Assembly (NCBI GenBank): GCA_016777965.1 | Contig: JADHQL010000002.1 | Location: 1 to 50,641 of the forward strand | Origin: Fidelibacterota bacterium | Lineage (GTDB): Bacteria > Fidelibacterota > Marinisomatia > Marinisomatales > Marinisomataceae | DNA length: 50,641 nucleotides | Direction: 5' to 3' | Shown here: positions 33,833 to 43,076 of the stretch, in pieces | How positions within the stretch are numbered: position 1 is the stretch's first letter | How the letters are laid out: each line of letters opens with the position of its first letter | Made by a program: the position numbers and the translations under genes | The notes under the pieces: model-generated | Seen by the model: the letters and a program-made list of their open reading frames with translations, nothing else | Told to the model about the DNA's origin: nothing | Databases searched by the model: none

Positions 33833-35035
33833 ATGAATATAGATTTAATTAAACAAAAAGCAGGTATTATTGGAGAAAGCGATGCTATTAATCAGGTTTT
33901 AGAAATGGTTGCCCAAGTAGCAAATGTAGATATTTCAGTTTTAATTAATGGAGAGTCAGGAACTGGAAAAGAGTTAGTAAGCAAAGCATTACATTTAGGC
34001 AGTAAGCGTTTATCAAATGAGCTTGTAATTGTTAATTGTGGAGCTATTCCAGAAGGAATCATAGAAAGCGAGCTTTTTGGACATAAAAAAGGGGCGTATA
34101 CAGATGCTACAGACTCCAGAAAAGGATACTTCGAAACTGCCAATAAGGGGACAATTTTTTTGGATGAAATTGGTGATATGCCATTGGAGACTCAGGTTAA
34201 AGTTCTTCGAGTCTTAGAATCAGGTGAGTTTATGAGAGTGGGTGACTCTGTAACAAAGAAAACAGATGTAAGAGTTATTGCTGCAACGAACAAGGATTTG
34301 GCAAAGCTAGTCCAAGAAGGGAAGTTTAGGCAAGATTTGTATTATAGATTGAAAACCGTCACAATAAATATTCCACCCTTAAGGAAAAGAACCAATGATA
34401 TTAGGCTACTAGTGGATAGGTTTGCATTACAATTTAGCAGAACAAATGATATTAAGTATAAAGGCTTTACACCCGAATCAATTAAAGAAATGCAGGATTA
34501 TCATTGGCCAGGAAATGTAAGAGAATTGAGAAACTTTGTAGAAAGTATTTTAATCTTGCAGAAAGGTGAAAGAATTACTGCAGATATGGTTGCTAATCAG
34601 TTGATTGGAGATAAAATTGAGCCTATGGAAAATAATACCTCTCTACCTGTAGTTGTAAACAGAGATCCTGATCAAGCAGAAAGAGAACTGATACTTCGTC
34701 AACTTCTTTTCTTAAGACAAGACATTGAAGATTTAAAATTAATGATGAAAGAATCTAGCTTTTCTGAACTAAATTCATCGAGAAGCATTAATCAATCATT
34801 TGGTTCAGCAATTCAGGATAATGAAATATTTAATGAGAATGAAAATCTTATTAAAGGTAAGATGATTGGAGCTTTTAACACTAAGGATCTTGAAAAAGAA
34901 ATGATTATAAGAACTTTAGAGCATTTTAATAACAATAGAAGAGCCGCAGCTAAATCACTTGATATGAGCGAAAGAACTCTTTATAGAAAAATAAATGATT
35001 ATGCTATTGAAAAGAAAATTAAAAAAGATAGTTAA
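33833..35035 (+). CDS. AAA+ sigma-54-activator-type regulator with Fis HTH, no receiver domain
   Basis: The 400-residue protein is an AAA+ domain from about residue 12 to 240 (Walker A G-E-S-G-T-G-K-E at 40-47, Walker B G-T-I-F-L-D-E-I-G-D at 106-115). A linker follows, then a Fis-type helix-turn-helix at the end (R-R-A-A-A-K-S-L-D-M-S-E-R-T-L-Y-R-K). There is no N-terminal receiver or sensor domain. The sigma-54 contact loop, normally GAFTGA, reads G-A-Y-T-D-A at 87-92, so action on sigma-54 is doubtful. It has a GGAG ribosome site. A similar gene next to lptE is known in Bacteroidota, suggesting an old envelope-linked pairing. It overlaps lptE by 41 bases. Confidence 0.9.
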   Translation: MNIDLIKQKAGIIGESDAINQVLEMVAQVANVDISVLINGESGTGKELVSKALHLGSKRLSNELVIVNCGAIPEGIIESELFGHKKGAYTDATDSRKGYFETANKGTIFLDEIGDMPLETQVKVLRVLESGEFMRVGDSVTKKTDVRVIAATNKDLAKLVQEGKFRQDLYYRLKTVTINIPPLRKRTNDIRLLVDRFALQFSRTNDIKYKGFTPESIKEMQDYHWPGNVRELRNFVESILILQKGERITADMVANQLIGDKIEPMENNTSLPVVVNRDPDQAERELILRQLLFLRQDIEDLKLMMKESSFSELNSSRSINQSFGSAIQDNEIFNENENLIKGKMIGAFNTKDLEKEMIIRTLEHFNNNRRAAAKSLDMSERTLYRKINDYAIEKKIKKDS

Positions 35036-35570
35036 TTTTATATCAATTTTCCTGATTTTTGGATGTAGTTATTATTCCATGGCAGGATCAATTCCAGCCG
35101 GGATCAATAACGTTTATATCCCATTAATAGAAAATGATACTGCGGAATTTGAGATTTCTGAAAATTTAACTTCAAAAATAACGCAAGAAATTGCTATTCA
35201 AAATATTTTAAAAATTACAGATAATAGTGATAGTGATAGTACTATTCTGGGAGTGATAACCAGTGCTACCGATGGACCATTTACTTTTGATAGTAACGAG
35301 CAGGTAGATGAGTATCGATTTTCAATTTCTTTAAAAATTTTGTGGGTTGATAATGAAAATGAAAAAAGTTTAATTGAAAAAACTTTTACAGGTTTCGGAA
35401 ATTATAGTATAAATAATGATCCTTCTTCGGATGGAATAGATAATGATAACGATGGGATTCTTGATGAAAATGATGATGATGAATTTGGAGATTCAAGAGA
35501 GTTGGCAATTAATATTGCCATTAACAAAATTGCATCAGATGTTGTAAATTCTATCCTTTCTACATGGTAA
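34995..35570 (+). CDS. lptE: LPS-assembly lipoprotein LptE
   Basis: The protein has a basic start, a hydrophobic signal and a lipobox L-I-F-G-C with Cys24. G-S-I-P-A-G-I-N-N-V-Y-I-P-L near 31-44 then matches the conserved S-I-P-x-x-I-x-x-V-x-I-P motif of FCB-group LptE. LptE plugs the LptD outer-membrane barrel that inserts LPS. Unusually, residues about 140-167 are an Asp/Asn-rich insert resembling a calcium-binding loop. The start is uncertain (ATG 34995, ATG 35001 or TTG 35007), all within the end of the regulator gene. The stop overlaps the asnS start by seven bases. Confidence 0.82.
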   Translation: MIMLLKRKLKKIVNFISIFLIFGCSYYSMAGSIPAGINNVYIPLIENDTAEFEISENLTSKITQEIAIQNILKITDNSDSDSTILGVITSATDGPFTFDSNEQVDEYRFSISLKILWVDNENEKSLIEKTFTGFGNYSINNDPSSDGIDNDNDGILDENDDDEFGDSRELAINIAINKIASDVVNSILSTW

Positions 35571-36865
35571 AGAAAATGAAAAATATATCAATAAATAAAT
35601 TAAAAGATTTTATAGGAAAAGAAGTTCAGCTAAATGGATGGATTTATAATCTCAGATCCGTTGGAAAAATTTGGTTTGCAATCGTTAGAGACGGTACTGG
35701 TTTTGTCCAATGCGTTGTTACAAGCAATGATGTTTCAATTGATGTTTTTGAACTTGAATCCGCTCTTACTCAAGAATCAGCTGTTACTGTGACGGGAATT
35801 GTTCAAGAGGATTCTCGTTCTGATTTGGGAGTTGAGATTCTAGTAAAAGATATGGAAGTAATTCACATTGCTGAAGAATATCCGATTGCTTTGAAAGAGC
35901 ACGGCGTAAGCTTTTTAATGGATAATAGACACCTTTGGTTACGATCAAAGAAACAGTACGCCATAATGAAAGTTCGTCAAAATGTAATTAAATCAATTAG
36001 AGATTTTTTTGATACCAGAGATTTTGTACTAATTGACTCACCTATGTTTACTGGAAATGCAGTTGAAGGCACTACTACATTATTTGAAACTGAATATTTT
36101 AATAGATCAGCTTATTTAACTCAAAGTGGACAGCTATATCAGGAAGCCGGGGCAATGGCCTTTGGAAAAACATATTGTTTCGGTCCATGTTTTAGAGCTG
36201 AAAAATCAAAAACCAGAAAACATTTAACAGAATTTTGGATGGTAGAACCGGAGATGGCATTTTATGATTTAAAAGATAATATGGATTTGATTGAGGAGTT
36301 TATTGTACATATCGTTTCTCAAAGTATTGAAAATTGTAAAGAAGAGTTAAAAATTTTGGAAAGAGATATTACATTGCTCGAGAAAGTAAAATCTCCATTT
36401 CCGAGAATAACCTATGATGAAGCTGTTAAGCTCTTACATGATAATGGCCAAGAATTTAAGTACGGTAGTGATTTTGGAGCACCGGATGAAGAATTGATTG
36501 CCTCAAAGTTTGATAGCCCTGTGATGATACATAGCTGGCCTCATGAAACTAAAGCTTTTTATATGAAAAGAGATGATACTGACAAACTTGCTTTAGGGGT
36601 AGATGTTATTGCGCCAGAAGGTTATGGTGAAATTGTTGGTGGTGGACAAAGAGAAGATGATCACGACACCTTGGTTAAGAGAATAGAAGATCATGGACTG
36701 CCTTTAAGTGCATTTAAGTGGTATTTAGACTTAAGAAAATATGGTTCAGTTACTCATTCCGGATTTGGATTGGGGCTTGAAAGAACAGTTTCATGGATAT
36801 GTGGGATAGATCATGTAAGACAAACCATTCCTTTTCCAAGAACAATGGGAAGATTGGAGCCATAA
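35564..36865 (+). CDS. asnS: Asparaginyl-tRNA synthetase
   Basis: The 433-residue class II synthetase has an N-terminal OB-fold anticodon-binding domain (L-N-G-W-I-Y-N-L-R near 22-30). The catalytic domain has F-R-A-E-K-S near motif 2, L-T-E-F-W-M-V-E-P-E-M, and motif 3 G-F-G-L-G-L-E-R-T. The E-P-E-M and T-Q-S-G-Q-L-Y segments fit AsnRS rather than AspRS. It lets the cell charge tRNA-Asn directly. A second ATG at 35576 is an alternative start that removes four residues. It overlaps lptE by seven bases and touches the next gene by one base. Confidence 0.93.
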   Translation: MVKKMKNISINKLKDFIGKEVQLNGWIYNLRSVGKIWFAIVRDGTGFVQCVVTSNDVSIDVFELESALTQESAVTVTGIVQEDSRSDLGVEILVKDMEVIHIAEEYPIALKEHGVSFLMDNRHLWLRSKKQYAIMKVRQNVIKSIRDFFDTRDFVLIDSPMFTGNAVEGTTTLFETEYFNRSAYLTQSGQLYQEAGAMAFGKTYCFGPCFRAEKSKTRKHLTEFWMVEPEMAFYDLKDNMDLIEEFIVHIVSQSIENCKEELKILERDITLLEKVKSPFPRITYDEAVKLLHDNGQEFKYGSDFGAPDEELIASKFDSPVMIHSWPHETKAFYMKRDDTDKLALGVDVIAPEGYGEIVGGGQREDDHDTLVKRIEDHGLPLSAFKWYLDLRKYGSVTHSGFGLGLERTVSWICGIDHVRQTIPFPRTMGRLEP

Positions 36866-37323
36866 TGAAGTTTGATGGAAGAATTGCTGTTTTTGGAGGA
36901 AGGTTTATTACAGAAGAAATTTATAATGATACCCTAGAAATTGGGAAACGAATGGCCGAAAAAAATTGGTTAGTTTTCTGCGGCGGCGGTGAAGGTGTAA
37001 TGGAAGCTATTGCTAAAGGCGTATCACTTGGCAGTGGAACATGTATTGGAATTTTAAAAGACAAAGATTTTAAAACTGGAAATGAATATCTCAGTATTCC
37101 AATTTCAACTGGATTGGATATTACTAGAAATGCCTTAATTAGCTATAATTGCGATTTAGGTGTTGCAATTTCTGGAGCCTATGGAACTCTTAGTGAAATA
37201 GCCTTCACATTAGCTCAAGAAAAGCAATTAATTGCTTATAATAGTTGGGATATTCCAAAATCAATTCAAGTTAAAACTATAGATTCTTTAATTGAGGAAG
37301 TAGATAAGTGTCTAAAGCATTAA
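36865..37323 (+). CDS. SLOG/TIGR00725-family protein (LOG-like)
   Basis: The 152-residue Rossmann-like protein has I-A-V-F-G-G near 7-12, F-C-G-G-G-E-G-V-M-E-A near 34-44 and G-A-Y-G-T-L-S-E near 103-110. These are the nucleotide-binding motifs of the SLOG superfamily, in the TIGR00725 branch related to cytokinin-activating LOG proteins. The LOG motif P-G-G-x-G-T-x-x-E is altered to S-G-A-Y-G-T-L-S-E, so phosphoribohydrolase activity is uncertain. ATG at 36865 follows a TTGGAG site and overlaps asnS by one base; nadE starts within its last codons. Confidence 0.85.
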   Translation: MKFDGRIAVFGGRFITEEIYNDTLEIGKRMAEKNWLVFCGGGEGVMEAIAKGVSLGSGTCIGILKDKDFKTGNEYLSIPISTGLDITRNALISYNCDLGVAISGAYGTLSEIAFTLAQEKQLIAYNSWDIPKSIQVKTIDSLIEEVDKCLKH

Positions 37324-38891
37324 ATGTTGCAGTTTGTCAAATAAACCCTACATTAGGAAATTTTCAAAAAAATATTGATATAATTTCTAAAAACTATAAA
37401 TACGCAGTAGAAAAAGGTGTAGACTTAGTGGTTTTTCCAGAAATGTCTATAACAGGTTATCCCCCTCAAGATCTACTCAATAATAAAGAATTTATTAGCC
37501 AAAATATTTCCTGCTTGAATGAGCTTGCTAAGTCAATTACCATTCCATGTATTTTGGGTTATGTTGATTTTGAGGATAATAAAAAATTCAATGCAGCTGC
37601 TGTGTTCCAAGATGGAGAAATAGTTTATAAATATCACAAAATTCATTTACCAAATTATGATGTATTTGATGAAAGAAGATATTTTCATAGCGGTAATTCA
37701 GTTGGAATATTTGATTTAAAAGTAAATAATTCTGATTACAAAATTGCGTTACAAATTTGTGAAGATTTATGGGAAGATGAATATGAACGAAAAATATCAG
37801 GAGAGATTATTGAAAATAGCCCTGATTTGATTATTAATATTTCAGCTTCTCCATTTGCAAAAGATAGAAAAAATGACAGGATGAAATTAATTCAAAGCAA
37901 ATACAAGGATGCAAATTGTCCATTTATTTATTGCAATCTTGTTGGTGGCCAAGATGAATTGATTTTTGATGGTTTCTCGATGGTTTTTAACAGCGAATCA
38001 GAATTAATTGATCTTGCTAATGGTTTTGAAGAACAAATTCTAATAACTGATCTCAATACAAGAGAATCAATTGAAAATATATCTCCAAATGAGCAGTTAT
38101 TTAAGGCATTATCTTTAGGAATAAAGGATTATTTCATTAAAACAGGACATGAAAAAGCTCTTATTGGACTAAGTGGAGGTATTGATTCAGCGTTGGTAGC
38201 TTGTCTTGCTGTAGATGCTCTTGGTTCAGAAAATGTATCTTTGATTTCAATGCCTTCAAGGTTTTCAAGTGATCATAGTAAAAGTGATGCGAAACAATTA
38301 GCTAAAAATCTTGATACAAATTTTAAAACAGTAGACATTGATAGCTTATTTCAAGCTTATTTAGATGTTATGAATGCACATTTTGATGGATCAAATCCAA
38401 ATGTAGCTGAAGAAAATATTCAATCAAGAATAAGAGGAAATATTTTAATGGCATTTTCAAACAAGTTTGGTTCCTTAGTTTTATCTACAGGAAATAAAAC
38501 AGAATTGGCGCTTGGATATTGTACTTTATACGGAGATATGAGTGGAGGGTTATCAGCTATTGGAGATTTAAATAAAACTGAAGTATATGAACTTTCAAAG
38601 TGGATTAATCAAGATAATGAAACTATTCCTAAAAATATTATATATAAAGAACCATCAGCAGAGCTTGCTCCCAATCAGGTTGATCCATTTGATTATGATT
38701 TAATTAGTCCAATTGTAGATAAAATTGTTTTCGGAGATGAAAATGAGCAAAATGAACAGTATTTAAACCTAAAAAGGAAGATAAATATTAACGAACATAA
38801 AAGAAGACAAGCTGCTCCCGTTCTTAGAGTAAGTAAAAAAGCTTTTGGTATTGGAAGAAGAATTCCAATTGTAAATCATTTTCATGAGTAG
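37308..38891 (+). CDS. nadE: Glutamine-dependent NAD+ synthetase
   Basis: The 527-residue enzyme makes NAD+ from nicotinic acid adenine dinucleotide. An N-terminal nitrilase-type glutaminase domain (1-250) has the triad Glu45, Lys111 and Cys151. The C-terminal synthetase domain has the PP-loop S-G-G-I-D-S at 289-294 and S-T-G-N-K-T-E near 384-390. Ammonia passes between the domains. It starts with GTG at 37308 behind GAGGAAG, overlapping the SLOG gene by 16 bases; lepA overlaps its end by eight bases. Confidence 0.95.
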   Translation: MSKALNVAVCQINPTLGNFQKNIDIISKNYKYAVEKGVDLVVFPEMSITGYPPQDLLNNKEFISQNISCLNELAKSITIPCILGYVDFEDNKKFNAAAVFQDGEIVYKYHKIHLPNYDVFDERRYFHSGNSVGIFDLKVNNSDYKIALQICEDLWEDEYERKISGEIIENSPDLIINISASPFAKDRKNDRMKLIQSKYKDANCPFIYCNLVGGQDELIFDGFSMVFNSESELIDLANGFEEQILITDLNTRESIENISPNEQLFKALSLGIKDYFIKTGHEKALIGLSGGIDSALVACLAVDALGSENVSLISMPSRFSSDHSKSDAKQLAKNLDTNFKTVDIDSLFQAYLDVMNAHFDGSNPNVAEENIQSRIRGNILMAFSNKFGSLVLSTGNKTELALGYCTLYGDMSGGLSAIGDLNKTEVYELSKWINQDNETIPKNIIYKEPSAELAPNQVDPFDYDLISPIVDKIVFGDENEQNEQYLNLKRKININEHKRRQAAPVLRVSKKAFGIGRRIPIVNHFHE

Positions 38892-40668
38892 TACGATAAA
38901 ACCTATAAGAAATTTCTGTATTATTGCACATATAGATCACGGTAAGTCCACACTTGCCGATAGACTTCTTGAGCATACTGGAACCATTTCAAAGAAGATG
39001 ATGCAAGATCAAGTTTTAGATAATATGGAACTGGAGAGAGAAAGAGGTATTACCATTAAAAGCCATTCGATTCGAATTGATTATAATGGACATATTTTAA
39101 ATTTAATTGACACACCAGGTCATGTTGATTTTACTTATGAAGTTTCAAGAACATTATCTGCAAGTGAAGGTGCATTACTAATTGTAGATGCAGCTCAAGG
39201 AATAGAAGCTCAAACTGTTACAAATTATTTACTAGCTATTGATAATGATTTAGAAATCATCCCTATTATAAATAAAGTTGATTTACCTAATGCCGATATA
39301 GAAAATGTTACATCTCAAATTATTGAATTAGTTGGTTGTTCAAAGGATGATATTTTGCTAGCAAGCGCTAAAACAGGAGAAGGAATAGAAGATATTTTAA
39401 GTACAATCATTGATAAAATTCCTCCTCCAGATGAACCAAAAAATGAAGAATTTAAAGGTTTAATTTTTGACTCAATATATGATAGATATAGAGGAGTTGT
39501 TGCTTATGTAAGGGTGTACGAAGGTTCATTGAAAAAAGGTAGTAGAATTAAGTTTTTTGCCCATAATACATACTATGATGTAGATGAAGTAGGTCACTTT
39601 GTTATTGAAAGAAAAAAAGCAGATTCCATTAAAGCTGGAGAAGTAGGATATATAATAGCGAATGTAAGAGATATTGAACATGTTTTGGCTGGAGACACTG
39701 TTACAAATTTTAATAAGCCTTGTAAAAACCCTTTACCTGGATTCCAAAAGATAAAACCTATGGTTTTTTCAGGTCTTTTTCCATCGGATTCTGGAGATTA
39801 TGACGATTTACGAACTGCACTTGAAAAACTTAAGCTGAATGATGCTTCGTTATCTTTTGAGCCGGAGGTTAGTGATGCGCTTGGTTTTGGTTATAGATGT
39901 GGATTCCTTGGGTTGCTTCATATGGAAATCATTCAAGAAAGATTGGAGAGGGAGTTTGACCTTTCAATTGTTACCACCAGTCCAAATGTAAAATATTTGG
40001 CTAATCTAAAAGACGGCTCTCAAGTTGAGGTTCAACGTCCTGCTTTATTACCTGAACCAAAATTTCTTGAAAGTTTAATGGAGCCTATTGTTACAGCAGA
40101 AATTCTTACTCCTGTTGATTATATAGGCAATGTAATGAAGATATGTGAAGAGAAAAGAGGGAAATACAAATTCACTCAATATTTATCTAAATCAAAAGTG
40201 CAACTTATATATGAACTACCTTTAGGTGAAATTATTTTTGATTTCTACGATAAAATGAAATCTGGCTCAAAAGGTTACGCTTCATTTGACTACACATTCA
40301 AAGAATATCAAACTAGCAAGCTCGATAAGCTAGATATTTTAATAAATAAAGAACCTGTTGATGCATTATCGATGATATGTGCCAAGAAAGACTCGTACCA
40401 TAGAGGTTTAGCCTTATGCCAGAAATTAAAGGAGTTAATTCCAAGACATCAAATTCAGATTCCTATTCAAGCTTCAATTGGATCAAGGGTTGTTGCAAGA
40501 ACAAATATTGCTCCATTTAGAAAAAATGTTACTGAAAAACTCTATGGTGGAGATGTTACTAGAAAAAATAAATTACTTCAAAAGCAGAAAAAGGGTAAAA
40601 AAAGAATGCGAATGATTGGAAGGGTTGAAGTTCCTCAAGAAGCCCTATTGGCAGTTCTTAAAATATAG
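38884..40668 (+). CDS. lepA: Elongation factor 4 (LepA)
   Basis: The 594-residue translational GTPase has A-H-I-D-H-G-K-S-T at about 14-22, D-T-P-G-H near 77-81 and N-K-V-D near 131-134. EF-Tu-like domain II, domains III and V, and the LepA-specific C-terminal domain with G-K-K-R-M-R near its end follow. It acts on ribosomes in initiation or stalled states. Length matches the family (about 600). It overlaps nadE by eight bases. Confidence 0.97.
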   Translation: MSSTIKPIRNFCIIAHIDHGKSTLADRLLEHTGTISKKMMQDQVLDNMELERERGITIKSHSIRIDYNGHILNLIDTPGHVDFTYEVSRTLSASEGALLIVDAAQGIEAQTVTNYLLAIDNDLEIIPIINKVDLPNADIENVTSQIIELVGCSKDDILLASAKTGEGIEDILSTIIDKIPPPDEPKNEEFKGLIFDSIYDRYRGVVAYVRVYEGSLKKGSRIKFFAHNTYYDVDEVGHFVIERKKADSIKAGEVGYIIANVRDIEHVLAGDTVTNFNKPCKNPLPGFQKIKPMVFSGLFPSDSGDYDDLRTALEKLKLNDASLSFEPEVSDALGFGYRCGFLGLLHMEIIQERLEREFDLSIVTTSPNVKYLANLKDGSQVEVQRPALLPEPKFLESLMEPIVTAEILTPVDYIGNVMKICEEKRGKYKFTQYLSKSKVQLIYELPLGEIIFDFYDKMKSGSKGYASFDYTFKEYQTSKLDKLDILINKEPVDALSMICAKKDSYHRGLALCQKLKELIPRHQIQIPIQASIGSRVVARTNIAPFRKNVTEKLYGGDVTRKNKLLQKQKKGKKRMRMIGRVEVPQEALLAVLKI

Positions 40669-40669
40669 T

Positions 40670-41365
40670 ATGTTTTCTGAATATTTTTTTAAATCTAAAT
40701 CTTTATTTTATAGCTTACTTGTCACTTTACCTCTCTTTATAATTTATGAAGTCGGTATTCTCTTTTTGTTCCAAGCAGATATATCGTTTTCTAAAAATGG
40801 AGCAGATGTTTTAATTGAAGAATTTGTAAAAATGTTAGGATTGAATGGATACTATGCAGCTAGTTCTATTTTTATAATTGTACTTTTTTTTGTTCTTTTC
40901 AGTCAAAGAAGAAATTTTAAAACGTTTGATATATCTATTAAATATATTTCAATTATGATTATTGAATCTTTGCTTTATGCAGGTGTTTTATTGTTAGTTC
41001 TTCAAAATATTCATTTAATTCAGGGTTTGACAATTAATTTAATAAATAATATCATTTTATCTATTGGGGCAGGGTTGTATGAAGAGCTTATTTTCCGTTT
41101 TTTATTATTATTTATTTTAAAAAAATCATTTTCATTCATTTTCAAAACCAATGAATCTTCTTCCCTAATTCTATCGATTATTTTTAGTTCAATTCTGTTT
41201 TCATCATTTCATTATATTGGAATTGAGTCATTTACTGCATTATCATTTACTTTGAGATTTATTGCTGGTGTTTATTTATCGTTAATATACATAAACCGCG
41301 GTTTCGGTATTGTTGCTTTAACTCATGCATTTTATGATTTATTTGTTATTTTTCAATTAACTTAG
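40670..41365 (+). CDS. CPBP-family intramembrane metalloprotease
   Basis: The protein of about 231 residues has some seven hydrophobic segments and the Abi/CPBP motifs: E-E-L-I-F-R near residues 138-143 (the E-E-x-x-x-R motif), S-S-F-H-Y-I-G with a conserved His, and the final A-L-T-H-A-F-Y-D with another His. These residues bind zinc and form the active site in Rce1-like proteases. Bacterial members have roles in bacteriocin immunity or protein processing, and here the target is unknown. ATG at 40670 lies one base after the lepA stop. Confidence 0.88.
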   Translation: MFSEYFFKSKSLFYSLLVTLPLFIIYEVGILFLFQADISFSKNGADVLIEEFVKMLGLNGYYAASSIFIIVLFFVLFSQRRNFKTFDISIKYISIMIIESLLYAGVLLLVLQNIHLIQGLTINLINNIILSIGAGLYEELIFRFLLLFILKKSFSFIFKTNESSSLILSIIFSSILFSSFHYIGIESFTALSFTLRFIAGVYLSLIYINRGFGIVALTHAFYDLFVIFQLT

Positions 41366-41368
41366 CGT

Positions 41369-42094
41369 ATGAAAAAAATATGTTTTTATTTGATCGTGAC
41401 AAGCCAAATTTTTGCTCAAACAACTATTGATACGTTATCAGTAACAATTTATCCTGAATTCTCTTATCCTGGGGTAGCAATAGAATATAAGTTTGATAAA
41501 TTTGGAAGTGATGAGATAGAATTCCCTGTATCTTCAGATATAGATTCTGTGCTTTATACAGTTTCAGGAGGAGGATTAGAATTTGAACAAATTTTGAAAA
41601 CAAATGATAATTCTTTACAAGCTATAAATCAGGATGGAAATCACACTATTTATTTATTTTTAGATAGATTTATTAAAGATCCCGGTCCAAGAAAATTTTC
41701 ATATGATTTTGGATCTAATCAAACAATTAAAACTTTTATTTTAGGAGTTCAAATACCTTTCGCTTCAGAAGATTTCACAGTTAATGCGGAAGGTTTTTCT
41801 CTTGAAAAAGTTAGAGATCAAAATGGTCTAACATTTTTACAGGGAATTATAAATGATTTTTCAAAATCATCATCGTCAAAGATTAATTTAAGTTATTATA
41901 ATCCACATGGAAATACGTCAATTGAATATGCTGCAAATATAAGCACTCAAGATTCTGTTGTTCAGCCACCACCAACTGCAAGTGATAGATTTGTTAGATA
42001 TCCTTTCATCACCCGGGAGCCAATTATAGCCTTTTTACTATTATCAATTATTTTAGTTGTTATCTATGAGTTTCAAAGGATTAGAGATGAATAG
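41369..42094 (+). CDS. Exported, C-terminally anchored protein, unknown
   Basis: The 241-residue protein has a signal peptide (about 1-17, ending I-F-A-Q). A beta-rich body contains a D-G-N-H-T-I-Y-L-F-L-D-R segment, then a proline-rich stretch (V-V-Q-P-P-P-T-A) and a single hydrophobic helix near 219-235 with R-I-R-D-E at the end. It is likely a periplasmic domain held by a C-terminal inner-membrane anchor. No family is recognised. It sits three bases after the CPBP gene and overlaps the DUF4837 lipoprotein gene by eight bases. Confidence 0.65.
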   Translation: MKKICFYLIVTSQIFAQTTIDTLSVTIYPEFSYPGVAIEYKFDKFGSDEIEFPVSSDIDSVLYTVSGGGLEFEQILKTNDNSLQAINQDGNHTIYLFLDRFIKDPGPRKFSYDFGSNQTIKTFILGVQIPFASEDFTVNAEGFSLEKVRDQNGLTFLQGIINDFSKSSSSKINLSYYNPHGNTSIEYAANISTQDSVVQPPPTASDRFVRYPFITREPIIAFLLLSIILVVIYEFQRIRDE

Positions 42095-43076
42095 AATATT
42101 AATTATTACAATATTTTTATTTATATCACAAGCCTGTGACTATAAACGAGATGCTATTGGTGGAAACGATGATATTGTTGTGCTTGCTGCAAAGGAAGAT
42201 AGAGAAAAAATAAGTTCTTTATTATCCATTGTTTTCAATGATACACTTTTAACCCCATCTCCTGAATTATTTTATAATATTAAATTTGCTGAACCAGAGA
42301 GCTTTTCAGCACTTAAAACTCAGACAAATCTTGTAATTGCATCTATTGGTGATTATGAACTAAATCCTGCAACTAAGCTAACCAAAGATTTATTGGGAGA
42401 AAGCGCATTTAAAAAAACACTAAATGATACTCCTTTAATTTTATCAAAAAATCAATTCGCTAAAAATCAATTATTTATGATTATAAGTGGTAATGATTAT
42501 GAGCAAATAAATGATTACTTAATTCAGAATAGCACTTTCATAAAACAACAATTCGATGAAAATTTTTTCAAAAAACAAGCTCAATATTTCTTAGAAAATG
42601 AAAGACAGGAAGAATTAGAGTCTGAAATATTTAGCTTATATGATTGGACAATGAAAATTCCTTGGGGATGGGAATTGATAAGAAATGATAGTGATAAATC
42701 ATTTTTTTGGATTGGTCAAGAACTTCCATTTAGATGGATTGCTGTTCATTGGAGAGATGGAAATCATTTTAGCAAGGAAGATGCTTTAGAATATCTTTCA
42801 GACTTTCCTCAAGAGCATTTTAGTTCTATTAGATATAATCAAGATTATTTGAATATCGAATTTGATGATTTCAATGATGAATCAGCTTATAGAATTTTTG
42901 GTTTATGGGAATCAATTGATGATGCTAAGGGCGGTCCTTTTGAAGGATATATCTTTTATGATTATGAAAATGATAGAACCTTTTATATAAGTTATATAGT
43001 TTTTAATCCTGGAGGACAAAAAGCATTTTATATGCGCCAAATGGAAATGATTGCTAAAACAATAGATATCAGTTAG
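42087..43076 (+). CDS. DUF4837-family lipoprotein
   Basis: The 329-residue protein has a signal with lipobox S-Q-A-C (Cys17) and resembles DUF4837, a family of FCB-group envelope proteins. Visible features are an early D-D-I-V-V-L-A-A segment, a central I-P-W-G-W-E-L-I-R followed by F-F-W-I-G-Q, and a late G-P-F-E-G-Y-I-F-Y-D segment. Function is unknown. I take ATG at 42087, behind AAAGGATTAGAG, as the start; it overlaps the previous gene by eight bases, and the next gene follows directly with no gap. Confidence 0.8.
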   Translation: MNRILIITIFLFISQACDYKRDAIGGNDDIVVLAAKEDREKISSLLSIVFNDTLLTPSPELFYNIKFAEPESFSALKTQTNLVIASIGDYELNPATKLTKDLLGESAFKKTLNDTPLILSKNQFAKNQLFMIISGNDYEQINDYLIQNSTFIKQQFDENFFKKQAQYFLENERQEELESEIFSLYDWTMKIPWGWELIRNDSDKSFFWIGQELPFRWIAVHWRDGNHFSKEDALEYLSDFPQEHFSSIRYNQDYLNIEFDDFNDESAYRIFGLWESIDDAKGGPFEGYIFYDYENDRTFYISYIVFNPGGQKAFYMRQMEMIAKTIDIS

